A stretch of DNA of 64,000 nt from Methanobacteriota archaeon (GCA_903877165.1 CAIRCU010000020.1:1-64000), one strand, 5' to 3'. Positions 38,857 to 49,624 are shown, counted from the first letter of the stretch. The notes: generated by a model from the sequence alone, not told the origin. Made by a program: numbers and translations.

Positions 38857-40599
38857 TTATGCAGTGGTGACGTGGCTGCCGAACAGCTTGAAATTCAAGG
38901 TTCGTGTAACCGGTGAGGCGTCGTTCGCCGTGATTGTGAGTATCATCTGCGGCAGTGACTTCACGTACCCTAATCCTAGCCCGAAGAGCTGGATGGTACA
39001 GGATTTCGTCTGATTCACGGCGATGCCGCCAAGTGAAATCTGCGGGTTCTTGACTTTAAGGAACAATCCTCCGGAGGCGTTCACGCTCAGCGTGGCATTA
39101 TATGCGGGTGCGTTTCCGTTGTTCATCACGATCACCGTGAACCCTTTGCCTGCTGAAATAGAGTTGATTTTTAAGGCTGGGGCATGCCGTGGCCCGGTGA
39201 TGCCTTTCACGCAGAAGTTGGCGGTCCCATCCCAGCTTGAATCCGAGAAGGAGTAATTGTACAAATCCACCCAGTTGCCCCCGTTCTTATAGAAGCTTTC
39301 CCCGGGGTGAGCGATGGATTTAACAATCGTCCGTACTGAGCCTCCAAGAAGTACGGGGACATCGGACGTCCGGTCAAAGGGGATGCCACCTGTAGAGAGG
39401 GCGACGTAGAGGTAGAAAGGTACCCCGGCAGAGAGCGTGACCTGACTGGAGAGATCAATGGTATGGAACCCCTTATACTCCAGCGTCCCTGTCTTTGAGG
39501 CAAGCTCGTTCTGCAGCTGGCCGTTCGCAAATCCCCCATAGACTTTCACGGTGTATCCAACGTTGTCGGTAGCTGTGAAGAAACTCACTGCTTGGAGGTA
39601 GTCGCTTCCTGTCGAGGTAAACGCGTTGAAGACCTCGGATGCTGCGGTGAAGGTGTCCCGCCATCCATGGTAATCATGGTAATAGATCTTGTTGTTCTGC
39701 AGGTGGGTGACACCCTGGAATGAGACGGCGCCCATCTCCGGGTTCTGGCAGCTGCATTTGTCGTAGAAGGAGATGTAGAAGTAGCCGTTGAACCCCCACC
39801 AGGTGCCCCAGCTGTTCTTGACGATCCACGCGCCTGGCCCTTGGGGGGCTTGGGTGGTCATCGTGTCATCCCAGCCGACGATGGCGACCGCATGGTTGGG
39901 TGGATTGGGGTTGGAGGGTGGTTGGTAGAAGGTGTACTGCGGGTATTGTATGAAGGAGCCTTCGTAGTCAATCGCGGTGCCGATGACGCCGTGCTGCATG
40001 AGGCTGAGTTTGATGGAGTCGATGTTGCTGAGGTCCTGGCCTGCGATGTACCATTCGATGTCGTGGGGGTAGTAGTAGTGGTAGGAGGGGTCGGTGCGGG
40101 CCGGTTGGTTGTCGATGTTAGTGTAGGGTGCGTCGATTTCGCGGACGGCGCCGTCGCCTCTGGTGAGGTACGCGGAGCCAACGAGGTAGTCTCCACCTTC
40201 GTGGACAGGGATTCCTCCTCCGCCCGGATCGTCGTCGTTGTTCTGGTCGTTGAACCCGTTCCACCAGTCGAGGTGGGCCTCGGCGAGGTTCGGCTCTCCG
40301 GTTTCTCCGGCGGCTGCCCAGTTGCCGGTCATGAGGAGGTTGCCTTCCATGGAGGCCATGATGCCGTGGGTCCAGCAGGTCCCGTACTGTCCTTGGTCTC
40401 GGACGCCGGAGACGTAGTCAGTCCCGTTCACGTCCCGAAGGTCGAAGTGGCTGGGAAGCGTTGGTCGCGGTTCTGGTGATGCCTGTGGCAGACTGCTTTG
40501 CGGTGTTGCCGCGGCGATCATCGAGGCGCAGATGAAGAGTGCGACTGGTATGAGAAGCCTTCCTTGAGTAAAAATATGGTGCTTCATAGTGTTCCCCAT
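38857..40599 (-). CDS. secreted C1 cysteine peptidase, larger form
   Basis: [58 protein letters not shown]. Confidence 0.88.
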   Translation of the reverse strand: MGNTMKHHIFTQGRLLIPVALFICASMIAAATPQSSLPQASPEPRPTLPSHFDLRDVNGTDYVSGVRDQGQYGTCWTHGIMASMEGNLLMTGNWAAAGETGEPNLAEAHLDWWNGFNDQNNDDDPGGGGIPVHEGGDYLVGSAYLTRGDGAVREIDAPYTNIDNQPARTDPSYHYYYPHDIEWYIAGQDLSNIDSIKLSLMQHGVIGTAIDYEGSFIQYPQYTFYQPPSNPNPPNHAVAIVGWDDTMTTQAPQGPGAWIVKNSWGTWWGFNGYFYISFYDKCSCQNPEMGAVSFQGVTHLQNNKIYYHDYHGWRDTFTAASEVFNAFTSTGSDYLQAVSFFTATDNVGYTVKVYGGFANGQLQNELASKTGTLEYKGFHTIDLSSQVTLSAGVPFYLYVALSTGGIPFDRTSDVPVLLGGSVRTIVKSIAHPGESFYKNGGNWVDLYNYSFSDSSWDGTANFCVKGITGPRHAPALKINSISAGKGFTVIVMNNGNAPAYNATLSVNASGGLFLKVKNPQISLGGIAVNQTKSCTIQLFGLGLGYVKSLPQMILTITANDASPVTRTLNFKLFGSHVTTA

Positions 40600-40686
40600 C
40601 GTGATATTATAGGCTCAAGGTATAAAAATGCATCGTACAAGGGTGATATGAAGATAAAAAAACAAAAGGGAAAGAGGGGGGGTGCT

Positions 40687-41934
40687 TTAGGAGACCCCGA
40701 GGACGAAGAAGAGCCAGATCTTAGCGGTTGCGGTTTTGGAGATCTCGTCGGCTGAGACGGTAATCGTGGTTTTGCCGATTCCGAGGATTTGGTCTTTAAT
40801 TTTGTATTGGCCGCCGGCGGCGATGGTGGTGGTATTCTCTTTGAGGCTGCCGGAGAGGACGTGGCCGGTCAGTTCGATGCGCCAGGCGACATCGAGTGCC
40901 GTGGTCCCTGTGTTTTGCAGGGTGACGGTGACGCCCAGTCCACCCTTGATGGTGATTTTAAGCTGGTGCTGGATCGTGAAGGTGGCTGTTTTACTCGTCT
41001 CGGTATTCCCTGCGTTGTCGACGGAGTAATAGGTGATGGTGTGGGTGCCGTCCGGGAAGACGGTGAACGGTCCTATGTATGTCTTTATCACGCCGCCGTC
41101 GAGTTGGTATTTGGTGTAGTTCACCCCGGATTTCTCGTCCGTCGCTTTGAGTGTCACGGTGACGTGGTGCGTATAAATGTCGCCTTGCATGGTCCCGTTC
41201 AACTGGCAGGTTGTGACGGGTGGCGTGATGTCTTGTCCTGGTTCTCCGATGATCTGCAAATCATCGATCATGAGGAACCACGAGTTCGTGGAGCAGCAGT
41301 GGATGCCGATGTAGTATTTACCATAGTGGCTGCCGAGGTCGAAGGTGAACGGGGTCCACGAGGTCGGCACTAGGACGTAGGGGGACGGGGAGATGATTGT
41401 GAAGGCTGATGGGTCGGTGGTGGTTGTTGAGACGCCGATTTGGAATCGTTCGAGGTTGTACAAATTGCTATAGGTTTTCGCCCAGAAGGTCAAAGAAGTG
41501 AACGTGCCGTAAAGTTGGGGGGTGATCAGCCAGTCATTATTGGCGTCTCCAGTGTTGTCATCGTTGAACGCCGCCGCGTATTTGCTCCCACTGTGAGGCT
41601 GGGCGTCAGGGATGCCCGTCATGGGCGGAGTCGTGGTGGATGGGTTGAAGATGATGAAGGCTTGAGGCTCGCCTTCATGCGGCCAATCGTAATAATCCAT
41701 GCCGAAGGTCGGGCTGCCGTCGATGTCGAGGGTGGTCCATGGTGGGAAATCGAGCGCGAAATCCGTGTAGTTCTCAAAGCCATCCTGGAAGATGATGCTG
41801 CTACCGGAGGATGCTTGCTGCGGCAGCGTGATCGCAGGATGTGACGCTTGCGGACTTGCAGAAGACAGCGGCATTATCATCGTCAGACTGAGGGCGACAA
41901 CAAACCCGATTTTGAAGAAAGATGGTTTCCACAT
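40687..41934 (-). CDS. secreted surface protein with Ig/OmpL47-like repeat and shared C-terminal GGLGV domain
   Basis: Signal peptide; KYQLDGGVIKTYIGPFTVFPDGTHTITYYSVDNAGNTE; C-terminus IKGGLGVTVTLQNTG... Confidence 0.75.
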   Translation of the reverse strand: MWKPSFFKIGFVVALSLTMIMPLSSASPQASHPAITLPQQASSGSSIIFQDGFENYTDFALDFPPWTTLDIDGSPTFGMDYYDWPHEGEPQAFIIFNPSTTTPPMTGIPDAQPHSGSKYAAAFNDDNTGDANNDWLITPQLYGTFTSLTFWAKTYSNLYNLERFQIGVSTTTTDPSAFTIISPSPYVLVPTSWTPFTFDLGSHYGKYYIGIHCCSTNSWFLMIDDLQIIGEPGQDITPPVTTCQLNGTMQGDIYTHHVTVTLKATDEKSGVNYTKYQLDGGVIKTYIGPFTVFPDGTHTITYYSVDNAGNTETSKTATFTIQHQLKITIKGGLGVTVTLQNTGTTALDVAWRIELTGHVLSGSLKENTTTIAAGGQYKIKDQILGIGKTTITVSADEISKTATAKIWLFFVLGVS

Positions 41935-42086
41935 TTCTACTCACTCATGAATGTTTTATTTGAATATGAGTATATATTTCTTTCTATTGAAGGGATTTTA
42001 CCCTAGCGCCACGGTGCTTGAAAGAACGAGACAGCAGATGGCATCATGATGTGAAGAAAAAAAGAAAAAAAAGAGAGGGGGGAGTC

Positions 42087-43301
42087 TTAGGCGACTCCGG
42101 AGACGAAGAACAACAGGAGTTTTCCAGTGGCCGTCTTTGAGAGGTCGCCTGCGGTGACGGTGATTTTACCGGTGCCAAGGCCTAAGACAAAGTCATGAGC
42201 CTTGATCTGGCCGCCTGCGGGTACGGTCACGGTGCCTGGAGATGCCTTCGCACCGCCAATCCATATAATACAGTTGGTGATGGTGATCTTCCAGGTGAGG
42301 TCGACTGGCGTCGGGCCTGTGTTCTTGATGATCGCGGAAACTCCTAATCCACCCTTGAGCTCTATCTGGATAGCATGGAGGATGGTGAAGGAGGCGTTCT
42401 TCGTCGTCTCGATGTTGCCGGCGACATCAACGGAGTAGTAGGACACCGTGTGTGCGCCGTCGGTCATCACGAAGAAGGGCGCGGTGTAGGCCTTCAAGGA
42501 TCCGGAGTCGACTTGGTACATGGTCGAGGCTACGCCGGAAAGGTCATCGGTCGCGGTCAGGGTGACTTGGACGTTGGAGATGTAGGTGCCGTTCACCAAT
42601 GTGCCGTCGAGGGCGATGATCGTCTCTGGGGGTGTCGTGTCTCCTAGGCCGACTCGAGCCCATAGGTTCCAGTTATACGGTAGGCCGACAGGTCCAATTT
42701 CTATCCAGCCGTCCGTGGCGTCCCAGACCCAGTCTCCTTTCCCGGGAACATAGGGGCCACCATCAACACCAGCAGGATATTGGCCAGCCGCTGTATTCAA
42801 CCAGGCGATTGAGACCCACATGTCTTTGTCGCCAGCTATGGTAACAGGGCTCGTCAAGGACACGTTAAACCACGAGAAAACATCAGGTCCCGTGAAGTCC
42901 TGACTGTAAAGCAGGGTGCCAGGGGTTGTCGCGGTTCCTTGATCATAAATCTTCACTTGGCCGGAAAGCGCGGGTCCAGGCGTAGCGTCGGGGTAGCCGT
43001 AGTGGACGCGGACTTGGTCAATGACATGGTTCGCGTAATTGGCGAGTTCGGTTGGGGTTAGGCGGATTGCGGACTCGAAAGTGCCACCTGCGGTGAGGCC
43101 GATTGAGTTCTGGTTCGTGCCGTCATCGTAGTGCAGGAAGTCCTCGCGCATGTTGGTTGGTGAGGCAGTGCCTTGCGATGCTAGTCCAGAATGGCTGGTG
43201 GACAACGGCGTTTTTGCTGAGACAGCGGTCGCCGAGAGAACCATGGCGATTGTAATCAGCAAAACAATAGCTCCTTTTAATTGAGTGTTCTTCGTCTTCA
43301 T
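42087..43301 (-). CDS. paralog of 40687-41934
   Basis: MYQVDSGSLKAYTAPFFVMTDGAHTVSYYSVDVAGNIETTKNASFTI; C-terminus LKGGLGVSAIIKNTG... Confidence 0.75.
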   Translation of the reverse strand: MKTKNTQLKGAIVLLITIAMVLSATAVSAKTPLSTSHSGLASQGTASPTNMREDFLHYDDGTNQNSIGLTAGGTFESAIRLTPTELANYANHVIDQVRVHYGYPDATPGPALSGQVKIYDQGTATTPGTLLYSQDFTGPDVFSWFNVSLTSPVTIAGDKDMWVSIAWLNTAAGQYPAGVDGGPYVPGKGDWVWDATDGWIEIGPVGLPYNWNLWARVGLGDTTPPETIIALDGTLVNGTYISNVQVTLTATDDLSGVASTMYQVDSGSLKAYTAPFFVMTDGAHTVSYYSVDVAGNIETTKNASFTILHAIQIELKGGLGVSAIIKNTGPTPVDLTWKITITNCIIWIGGAKASPGTVTVPAGGQIKAHDFVLGLGTGKITVTAGDLSKTATGKLLLFFVSGVA

Positions 43302-43696
43302 AATGTCCTCCCGTATATTTTTCCTATAGAAGCAAATGGCGGGACTGACTTATTAATTTTTCCAGAGATTATTATATAAAAGCGAAAAAACAAGCCCGAT
43401 ACCGACATTTCAGGAGGGAGAACGCGGAATGGTTTGCCAACCAAAGGGAGAGAATATAGGCACTTCATTGAAGAAAAGCTCCCTGTTATGGTTCCCCACT
43501 CACGATGCATATAATGCCACTTATCTGAGTATTCGGTTTCCTCTTCCTATGAATTATATGAACGGATGATGTTGTTTATTTAAAAAATAGGAAAAATATC
43601 ATTATTTACGCCTTAAGCTCCACTCTGACAAAAGATATTAATATAATAATCGGTATTATTTCAAACCGGATTAAGATAGAAGGGAGGATCTCCACC

Positions 43697-46600
43697 ATGG
43701 TACAGTACGTAAGAGCAAAAGCCATCGTTATCATATTAAGCCTAATTTTCATCGGCACCGCGGTGATTCCCGCCGTGCAAGCACAGTTCTCAGAAGATCT
43801 GTCGGCACCGACATGGCAGGCGCAGCCTCTGACAGGGCCGCTCACCCCACTCGTAGAATCCACGGAATGGGCCCCCCACGGCGGCAACCCCATGCCGCTG
43901 ACGAGCACGCCTCTGGTCGTCCACCTCCCGACCACCCAGATCTCCATGATCCTGCATCTGAACCCCCCTGCATCGTACCTGAACACGACCTTATCCAACG
44001 TCCCTGCTGGCTATGACCCAAGCAGCCGATCCTACTACGGGTGGTGCGGGGACTACTTCCATTACATCCAACTCGGCGTCGTCTACCAGGCCACGCTGTA
44101 CTCCACCTACGACAACGCCCTCCCCAGCTACCTGTACCATCAGAACTGGAGCAAGGTCAACTACATCCTGAACCATAAAATCGGGACGGACTACCAGCAG
44201 ATCCAAAACGCGATCTGGTACCTGCTCGACTGCGGGAACCATGGATTAAACACGAACGGATGGGCCATGGTCAACAACGCCATCGCGAACGGCGGCGGCT
44301 ACATCCCCGGGTCAGGAGACAAATGCGCAGTCATCCTCGGCGTGAACCCAACCGTCCAACGCACCATCTTCGAACTCACCGTCCCCCCACGCATCATCAC
44401 CCTCAACTATGACGGCCAAGGCACTGTCGCCAAGAACCCGGACCTCACCGCGTACGTCTACGGCCAGACGGTGAACCTCACGGCCTCGGCGAACCCCGGT
44501 TGGACCTTCGACCACTGGAGCGGGGATGCGACGGGCTCGGCGAACCCCACGACCGTGACCATGACGGGGAACAAGACCGTGACCGCGGTCTTCACCCAGA
44601 ACCATTATACCCTGAGTACCGCCACAGACGGTTCCGGGACTGTAAACAGGGACCCTGATCAAAGCACCTATACCTACGGCCAGGTCGTCCATCTCACCGC
44701 CCAGGCGGACCTCGGCTGGACGTTTGACCACTGGAACGGGGATGCCACCGGAACCTCAAACCCCGTAGATGTCACCATCAACGGCAACAAGGCCGTGACC
44801 GCATATTTCACCCAGAACCATTACACCCTCAGTATCACAACCGATGGCTCAGGAACCGTAACCAAAGAGCCAGACCAGACGACGTACACCTACGGACAAG
44901 TCGTCACGCTGACCGCTCAGGCGGACCTCGGCTGGACATTTGACCATTGGACCGGTGATGCCATCGGCAGCAGCGCGACCGCCACCATCACCATGACAGG
45001 CGATAAGGCGGCGACCGCCTATTTCACCCAAGACCAATATACCCTCACTGTCTCCACAGATGGATCTGGATCGGTGATTCTTGACCCCGATCAAGCGACG
45101 TACACCTATGGGCAAATCATTCAGCTGACCGCTGAGGCGGACCTCGGCTGGACGTTTGACCACTGGAGCGGTGGTACTGCCAGTACGGCAAACCCTGCGA
45201 CAATCACCATTGTCGGGAACACCGCAGTGACTGCCCACTTCACCCAGAATCAGTACACTATCACTGTGACTCTCGACGGCTCAGGCAGTGTGATAAAGAA
45301 TCCTGACCAATCGACGTATACCTACGGCCAGGTCGTCCATCTCACCGCCCAGGCGGACCCCGGCTGGACATTTGATCACTGGAGTGGGGATGTCACCGGC
45401 AACGCCAACGCCGTCGACCTCACGATTCTAGGGAACGCGGCGGTCGGTGCACATTTCACGCAGAACCACTACACGCTCACCGTCTCTACGGATGGGTCGG
45501 GGAACGTGATGAAGAATCCTGATCAATCGACGTATACTTATGGCCAGGTCGTTCAGCTGACCGCCCAGGCGGCTGTCGGCTGGACGTTTGACCACTGGAG
45601 CGGGGATGCGACCGGTTCGGCGAATCCCACCACGGTCACGATGACGGGGAACAAAGCCGTCACCGCGCACTTCACCCAGAACCAGTACACCCTGACGATC
45701 ACGACGGACGGCTCGGGTTCCGTTCAGAAGAGCCCTGATCAAACCACGTACACGTACGGCCAGGTGGTGACGTTGACCGCGGTTCCCGCGCAAGGTTGGA
45801 GCTTCAGCTACTGGAGCGGGGACGCGACCGGGAGCACGAACCCGATTCAGATCACCATCGACGGCAACAAGGCCGTGGCCGCACATTTCACCCAGAACCA
45901 GTACACCCTCACCATTACTATCGATGGCTCGGGGAACGTGACGAAGAACCCGGATCAAAACACGTACACGTACGGGCAGGTCGTCACCCTGTCTGCCTTC
46001 CCGAGCGCCGGCTGGAGCTTTGACCACTGGAGCGGGGATGCGACCGGTTCGACGAACCCCACGACCGTGACTATCGCTGGGAACATGGCGGTCACCGCGC
46101 ACTTCACTCAGGATCAGTACACTCTCTCTCTTACCCTTGACGGTTCAGGCAGCGTCGCCAAAGACCCAGACCAGACGACGTACACCTACGGACAGGTCGT
46201 CACGCTGACGGCGACTGCGGCGCAAGGCTGGAGCTTCGATCACTGGAGCGGGGATGCGACCGGTTCGGCGAATCCCACCACGGTCACGATGACGGGGAAC
46301 AAAGCCGTCACCGCACACTTCACCCAGAACCAGTACACCCTGACGATCACCACACATGGGTCGGGAACGGTAGTGAAGGACCCGGACCAGGACACCTACA
46401 CCTACGGGCAGGTGGTTGGACTGACTGCGCAGCCCGCACAGGACTGGGTCTTTGACTATTGGACGGGCGATGTCACAGGGAGTGCTAACCCGACGTCAAT
46501 CACGATAACCGGCGATGCTGCGGTGACTGCGCATTTCACGGAGCAGGATCTGACTCCTCCATTGGTGAACATCACGCAACCCTCCAATGCCGTGTACTTG

Positions 46601-46975
46601 ATGGATAAACCGCTGTGCCCGTTTGTGATGCCGCTGTTCTTCCACAACATCACCGTCAAGGTGAACGCTTCGGACAACCAGTCAGGGATTGACCACGTGG
46701 TCATCTATGTTGATAACGTCAGCAAGGCCACCTTGACTACCCCGCCCTACCGCTGGGTATGGACTGAGACGAAACCCATGAAGCATACGCTGACGGCGGT
46801 CGCGTTCGACAAGGCGGGGAATCACGCCTCGGACTCTAAGATGGTGTGGCGGTGGCGGTTCCATCCGATCATCATCGGACTCTTCATGCTGAAGGCATTG
46901 TTCATGAATAAGCACAACGGCACGCCGGGCATGGAAGCAACAACGTCAGCAACAACATCCGCACCAACGTCATAA
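43697..46975 (+). CDS. surface protein: N-terminal thioester-like domain, ten InlB-type B-repeats, C-terminal Ig-like domain
   Basis: YGWCGDYFH...YQQIQNAIWYLLDCG; ten copies of [QH]YTL..xTDGSGxVxKxPDQxTYTYGQVVxLTAxxxxGWxFDHWSGDATGSxNPxxxTxxGNxAVTAHFTQ. Confidence 0.85.
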   Translation: MVQYVRAKAIVIILSLIFIGTAVIPAVQAQFSEDLSAPTWQAQPLTGPLTPLVESTEWAPHGGNPMPLTSTPLVVHLPTTQISMILHLNPPASYLNTTLSNVPAGYDPSSRSYYGWCGDYFHYIQLGVVYQATLYSTYDNALPSYLYHQNWSKVNYILNHKIGTDYQQIQNAIWYLLDCGNHGLNTNGWAMVNNAIANGGGYIPGSGDKCAVILGVNPTVQRTIFELTVPPRIITLNYDGQGTVAKNPDLTAYVYGQTVNLTASANPGWTFDHWSGDATGSANPTTVTMTGNKTVTAVFTQNHYTLSTATDGSGTVNRDPDQSTYTYGQVVHLTAQADLGWTFDHWNGDATGTSNPVDVTINGNKAVTAYFTQNHYTLSITTDGSGTVTKEPDQTTYTYGQVVTLTAQADLGWTFDHWTGDAIGSSATATITMTGDKAATAYFTQDQYTLTVSTDGSGSVILDPDQATYTYGQIIQLTAEADLGWTFDHWSGGTASTANPATITIVGNTAVTAHFTQNQYTITVTLDGSGSVIKNPDQSTYTYGQVVHLTAQADPGWTFDHWSGDVTGNANAVDLTILGNAAVGAHFTQNHYTLTVSTDGSGNVMKNPDQSTYTYGQVVQLTAQAAVGWTFDHWSGDATGSANPTTVTMTGNKAVTAHFTQNQYTLTITTDGSGSVQKSPDQTTYTYGQVVTLTAVPAQGWSFSYWSGDATGSTNPIQITIDGNKAVAAHFTQNQYTLTITIDGSGNVTKNPDQNTYTYGQVVTLSAFPSAGWSFDHWSGDATGSTNPTTVTIAGNMAVTAHFTQDQYTLSLTLDGSGSVAKDPDQTTYTYGQVVTLTATAAQGWSFDHWSGDATGSANPTTVTMTGNKAVTAHFTQNQYTLTITTHGSGTVVKDPDQDTYTYGQVVGLTAQPAQDWVFDYWTGDVTGSANPTSITITGDAAVTAHFTEQDLTPPLVNITQPSNAVYLMDKPLCPFVMPLFFHNITVKVNASDNQSGIDHVVIYVDNVSKATLTTPPYRWVWTETKPMKHTLTAVAFDKAGNHASDSKMVWRWRFHPIIIGLFMLKALFMNKHNGTPGMEATTSATTSAPTS

Positions 46976-46993
46976 GAGAATTGACTATCGTGA

Positions 46994-47035
46994 CCTCCTG
47001 CGGGATGACGCGCGGGAGGCTCTCCGATTTTTTTT
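46994..47035 (+). terminator. intrinsic-like terminator (9-bp stem then T8)
   Basis: CCTCCTGCG (46994-47002) / CGCGGGAGG (47011-47019), T-run 47028-47035. Confidence 0.6.
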
Positions 47036-47065
47036 CTTTCATTTTTTTATGGAGGAAACCTTTAA

Positions 47066-48187
47066 ATGAGTTCGATGACTGTGCGGAGACAAATGAAGAC
47101 AGCTCCTCAAGAAAACACGGAGTTCAGATTCGCGTTAAACGACGCACTCCGTATCTTTTTCAAGGATGCGATAAAGGTCAGTGTACGGCATCCCTCGCAA
47201 GCGCTGTTCTTCTTGAAGACCTATCGGTGGCAGAAGCAGGCGGCGCGGACCCGTGAGACCTGGGAGCGGCAAGGAACTCACGTGCCTCCGATCATGATTT
47301 TTTCCATCACTCATCAATGCAACCTGAACTGCAAGGGATGCTATGAGAAGGCGATACGGCCGCCGTCGAAGAAGGAACTGACGGACCAGCAGCTAAGGAA
47401 AATCATCGACGAGGCGCATGAGCTGGGCATCTCGTTTATCGTCGTCGCGGGTGGAGAACCGTTCATGAGGCCTGCGTTCTTCGACATCACCAAAGAGTAC
47501 CCTGACATGATCTTCGTCATCTTCACCAACGGCTTGCTCATCAACGACCACATCCTTGAGTCGATAGCACAGCAAAAAAATATTGCTCCGTTAATCAGTC
47601 TGGAGGGATGCGAAGAGGAGACGGACGACCGACGGGGAAAAGGCATTTACACCAGGTTGCAGCACACCATGGAGAAGATCCAGGGGAAGCATGTCTTCTT
47701 TGGGACATCGCTGACGCTGACGGCACAGAACTTTGATACAATTTTGAACGAATCGTTCATCCAACATCTCGTTGACACCGGATGCAAGTTCTTCCTCTTT
47801 ATCGAGTACAACCCGATAAAACCGGGGACGGAACAATGGATGGTGACAGGCGACCAGAGAAAAAAATTGATGGAGACGTTGAAGGGATTTCGAGAACGAT
47901 GGCCTGCCCTCTTCATCGCGGTGCCTGGTGATGAGGACGAGATCGGTGGGTGTCTTGCGGCGGGACGAGGCTTCATCCACATTAGTGCTGAAGGCGATGT
48001 CGAGCCGTGCCCATTTGCTCCGTATTCAGACATGAATCTGAATACAGTGTCGTTGAAGGATGCGTTGAACTCCGCATTCCTGAGAAAGATCCGTGAGCAT
48101 CATGCGCAGCTCCATGGGACCGACGGCAGCTGCGGGTTATGGGCCAAACGTGAACTGGTTGAGGCGTTGCTGAAGGAGTCGAAATAA
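47066..48187 (+). CDS. radical SAM protein with SPASM/Twitch-like C-terminus
   Basis: SITHQCNLNCKGCYEKA; GGEPFMRP; C-terminal GCLAAG...VEPCPF...GSCGLW cysteines. Confidence 0.88.
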   Translation: MSSMTVRRQMKTAPQENTEFRFALNDALRIFFKDAIKVSVRHPSQALFFLKTYRWQKQAARTRETWERQGTHVPPIMIFSITHQCNLNCKGCYEKAIRPPSKKELTDQQLRKIIDEAHELGISFIVVAGGEPFMRPAFFDITKEYPDMIFVIFTNGLLINDHILESIAQQKNIAPLISLEGCEEETDDRRGKGIYTRLQHTMEKIQGKHVFFGTSLTLTAQNFDTILNESFIQHLVDTGCKFFLFIEYNPIKPGTEQWMVTGDQRKKLMETLKGFRERWPALFIAVPGDEDEIGGCLAAGRGFIHISAEGDVEPCPFAPYSDMNLNTVSLKDALNSAFLRKIREHHAQLHGTDGSCGLWAKRELVEALLKESK

Positions 48188-48228
48188 CCGTGGCTGGGGC
48201 TGTCGTCGAACCCTAACATTTTTTTTAC

Positions 48229-48350
48229 GGGCCTGGCGGGGGTTTATGCTGTGCCAGCGGGAGAAAACGATGGGTGATAACTACCCATTTTTCATAGTCA
48301 TCGTCTTGGCACGCTGAGACTCGTTATTCCTCTTTCTTTTTATCCTTTCT
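48229..48350 (+). repeat. tRNA-tail repeat copy A
   Basis: GGGCCTGGCGGG plus about 100-nt flank similar to copy B, ending in a pyrimidine/T-rich tract. Confidence 0.6.
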
Positions 48351-48673
48351 ACTAAACACTGAATCATAGTGTATCATAGGTTTGGTTTCATTCGATGATG
48401 TATCTTTATATCCGCTCTAGAAAAAGTATATATATGACGAATGACATATGTTTTCCCACAGATTTCCCACACGGGGGTCAATATGACACGAACAGGCCTC
48501 AATAATCCACAGCAGACGCTCCTCAATAATGACAACGTAGCGTCAGTGAGAATCATCACGATTACTCGTGATTGCCTTCATTATTGAACAGGCCGGTTTT
48601 TTCCCATCCTTTTCACCGTATGTTCGGAGATTCAACACGAAATGCGGTGGATATTATAAGGAGGAAGAACAAA

Positions 48674-49624
48674 ATGAATGAACGAAAAAAAACGCTAGTG
48701 GCATGTCTCGTCATGGTCGTCGTACTCATTGGTACACTGACGACTCTGATACCAACCACTCAAGCAGGGCTGATCTTCAACTTCCAGAGCGTCCTGAACA
48801 TCAAATGGGGAAATGAGACACAGCGACCATTGATCCCGCGAGGGGAACTCCGGTTCGTCACGATCATCATCACCCACACAGTCTCAAAAACAGCGCTGGG
48901 GAGCGGCGTCCTCTCCATCCTAACAGGGGCCCTTATCCCCATACACGTCGAAATCGTCGAAGCACCACCGTGGTGCACCGCGGCCATCCAACAAGGGACC
49001 CTGTCAGTCACGGTCCAACCCGGCGCTGTCTCAACTGTGGAAACGACATGCGCCATACAAGTCGACAACGATGCGCCCGCCTACAGCCTCGGAACAATAC
49101 GGATGCGGGCGACTGCAGACAGAACAAGCCTCATTGAAGGATATTCAAATGAATTCACCCTCAGCTTCACCCCCGCGTATAAATCGTTGATAGGCTTGTC
49201 TCTACCAGAAACGAACGTCAAAGAGCTTGGACCGAGTGAGACCGCGACGCTGCCCATCAACATCGAGAACCTCGGCAACGGCGGGACGGTCGTACAACTT
49301 CGCGTCACCCAGGTTCCCAAAGATTGGGTTGCCACAGTCACCTCCCAGGTTACCTTGGCGGAAGGCACTGGATCATCAGCGACTGCGTACCTCACCGTCA
49401 TTCCCCCAAAATCATTTGGGTACCACAACGAAGAACAAACCATCGAAGTCTCCCTGCAGCCGATGTTCGCAGATGACATGTCCCAAAAAGGAGTGATTTC
49501 CTACGAGTCCTTCCTCGTGCAAAGCAGAGGATTCTCCGCCCCCGGATTCGAGACAAGCATCTTCCTCGGTGCATTCGCCATGACACTACTGATTGTCGTC
49601 TACATCAGGAGGAGGAAAAAATAG
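48674..49624 (+). CDS. secreted protein with C-terminal PGF-CTERM-like sorting signal
   Basis: Signal peptide MNERKKTLVACLVMVVVLIGTLTTLIPTTQAG; C-terminus SAPGFETSIFLGAFAMTLLIVVYIRRRKK. Confidence 0.7.
   Translation: MNERKKTLVACLVMVVVLIGTLTTLIPTTQAGLIFNFQSVLNIKWGNETQRPLIPRGELRFVTIIITHTVSKTALGSGVLSILTGALIPIHVEIVEAPPWCTAAIQQGTLSVTVQPGAVSTVETTCAIQVDNDAPAYSLGTIRMRATADRTSLIEGYSNEFTLSFTPAYKSLIGLSLPETNVKELGPSETATLPINIENLGNGGTVVQLRVTQVPKDWVATVTSQVTLAEGTGSSATAYLTVIPPKSFGYHNEEQTIEVSLQPMFADDMSQKGVISYESFLVQSRGFSAPGFETSIFLGAFAMTLLIVVYIRRRKK

Noticed and set aside
39841-40479. 212-aa plus-strand ORF
   Set aside because: Antisense of the C1 peptidase; Val/Gly-rich artefact.
44312-46357. Arg-rich minus-strand ORFs 44312-44731, 44849-45238, 45428-46102, 46145-46357
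   Set aside because: Repetitive antisense readings of the InlB-type repeats; periodicity is explained by the sense protein.
43697-46975. Tandem DNA repeats considered as a CRISPR array
   Set aside because: Period is about 230 bp, in frame, and encodes InlB-type protein repeats; no spacers. No CRISPR array was seen in the window.
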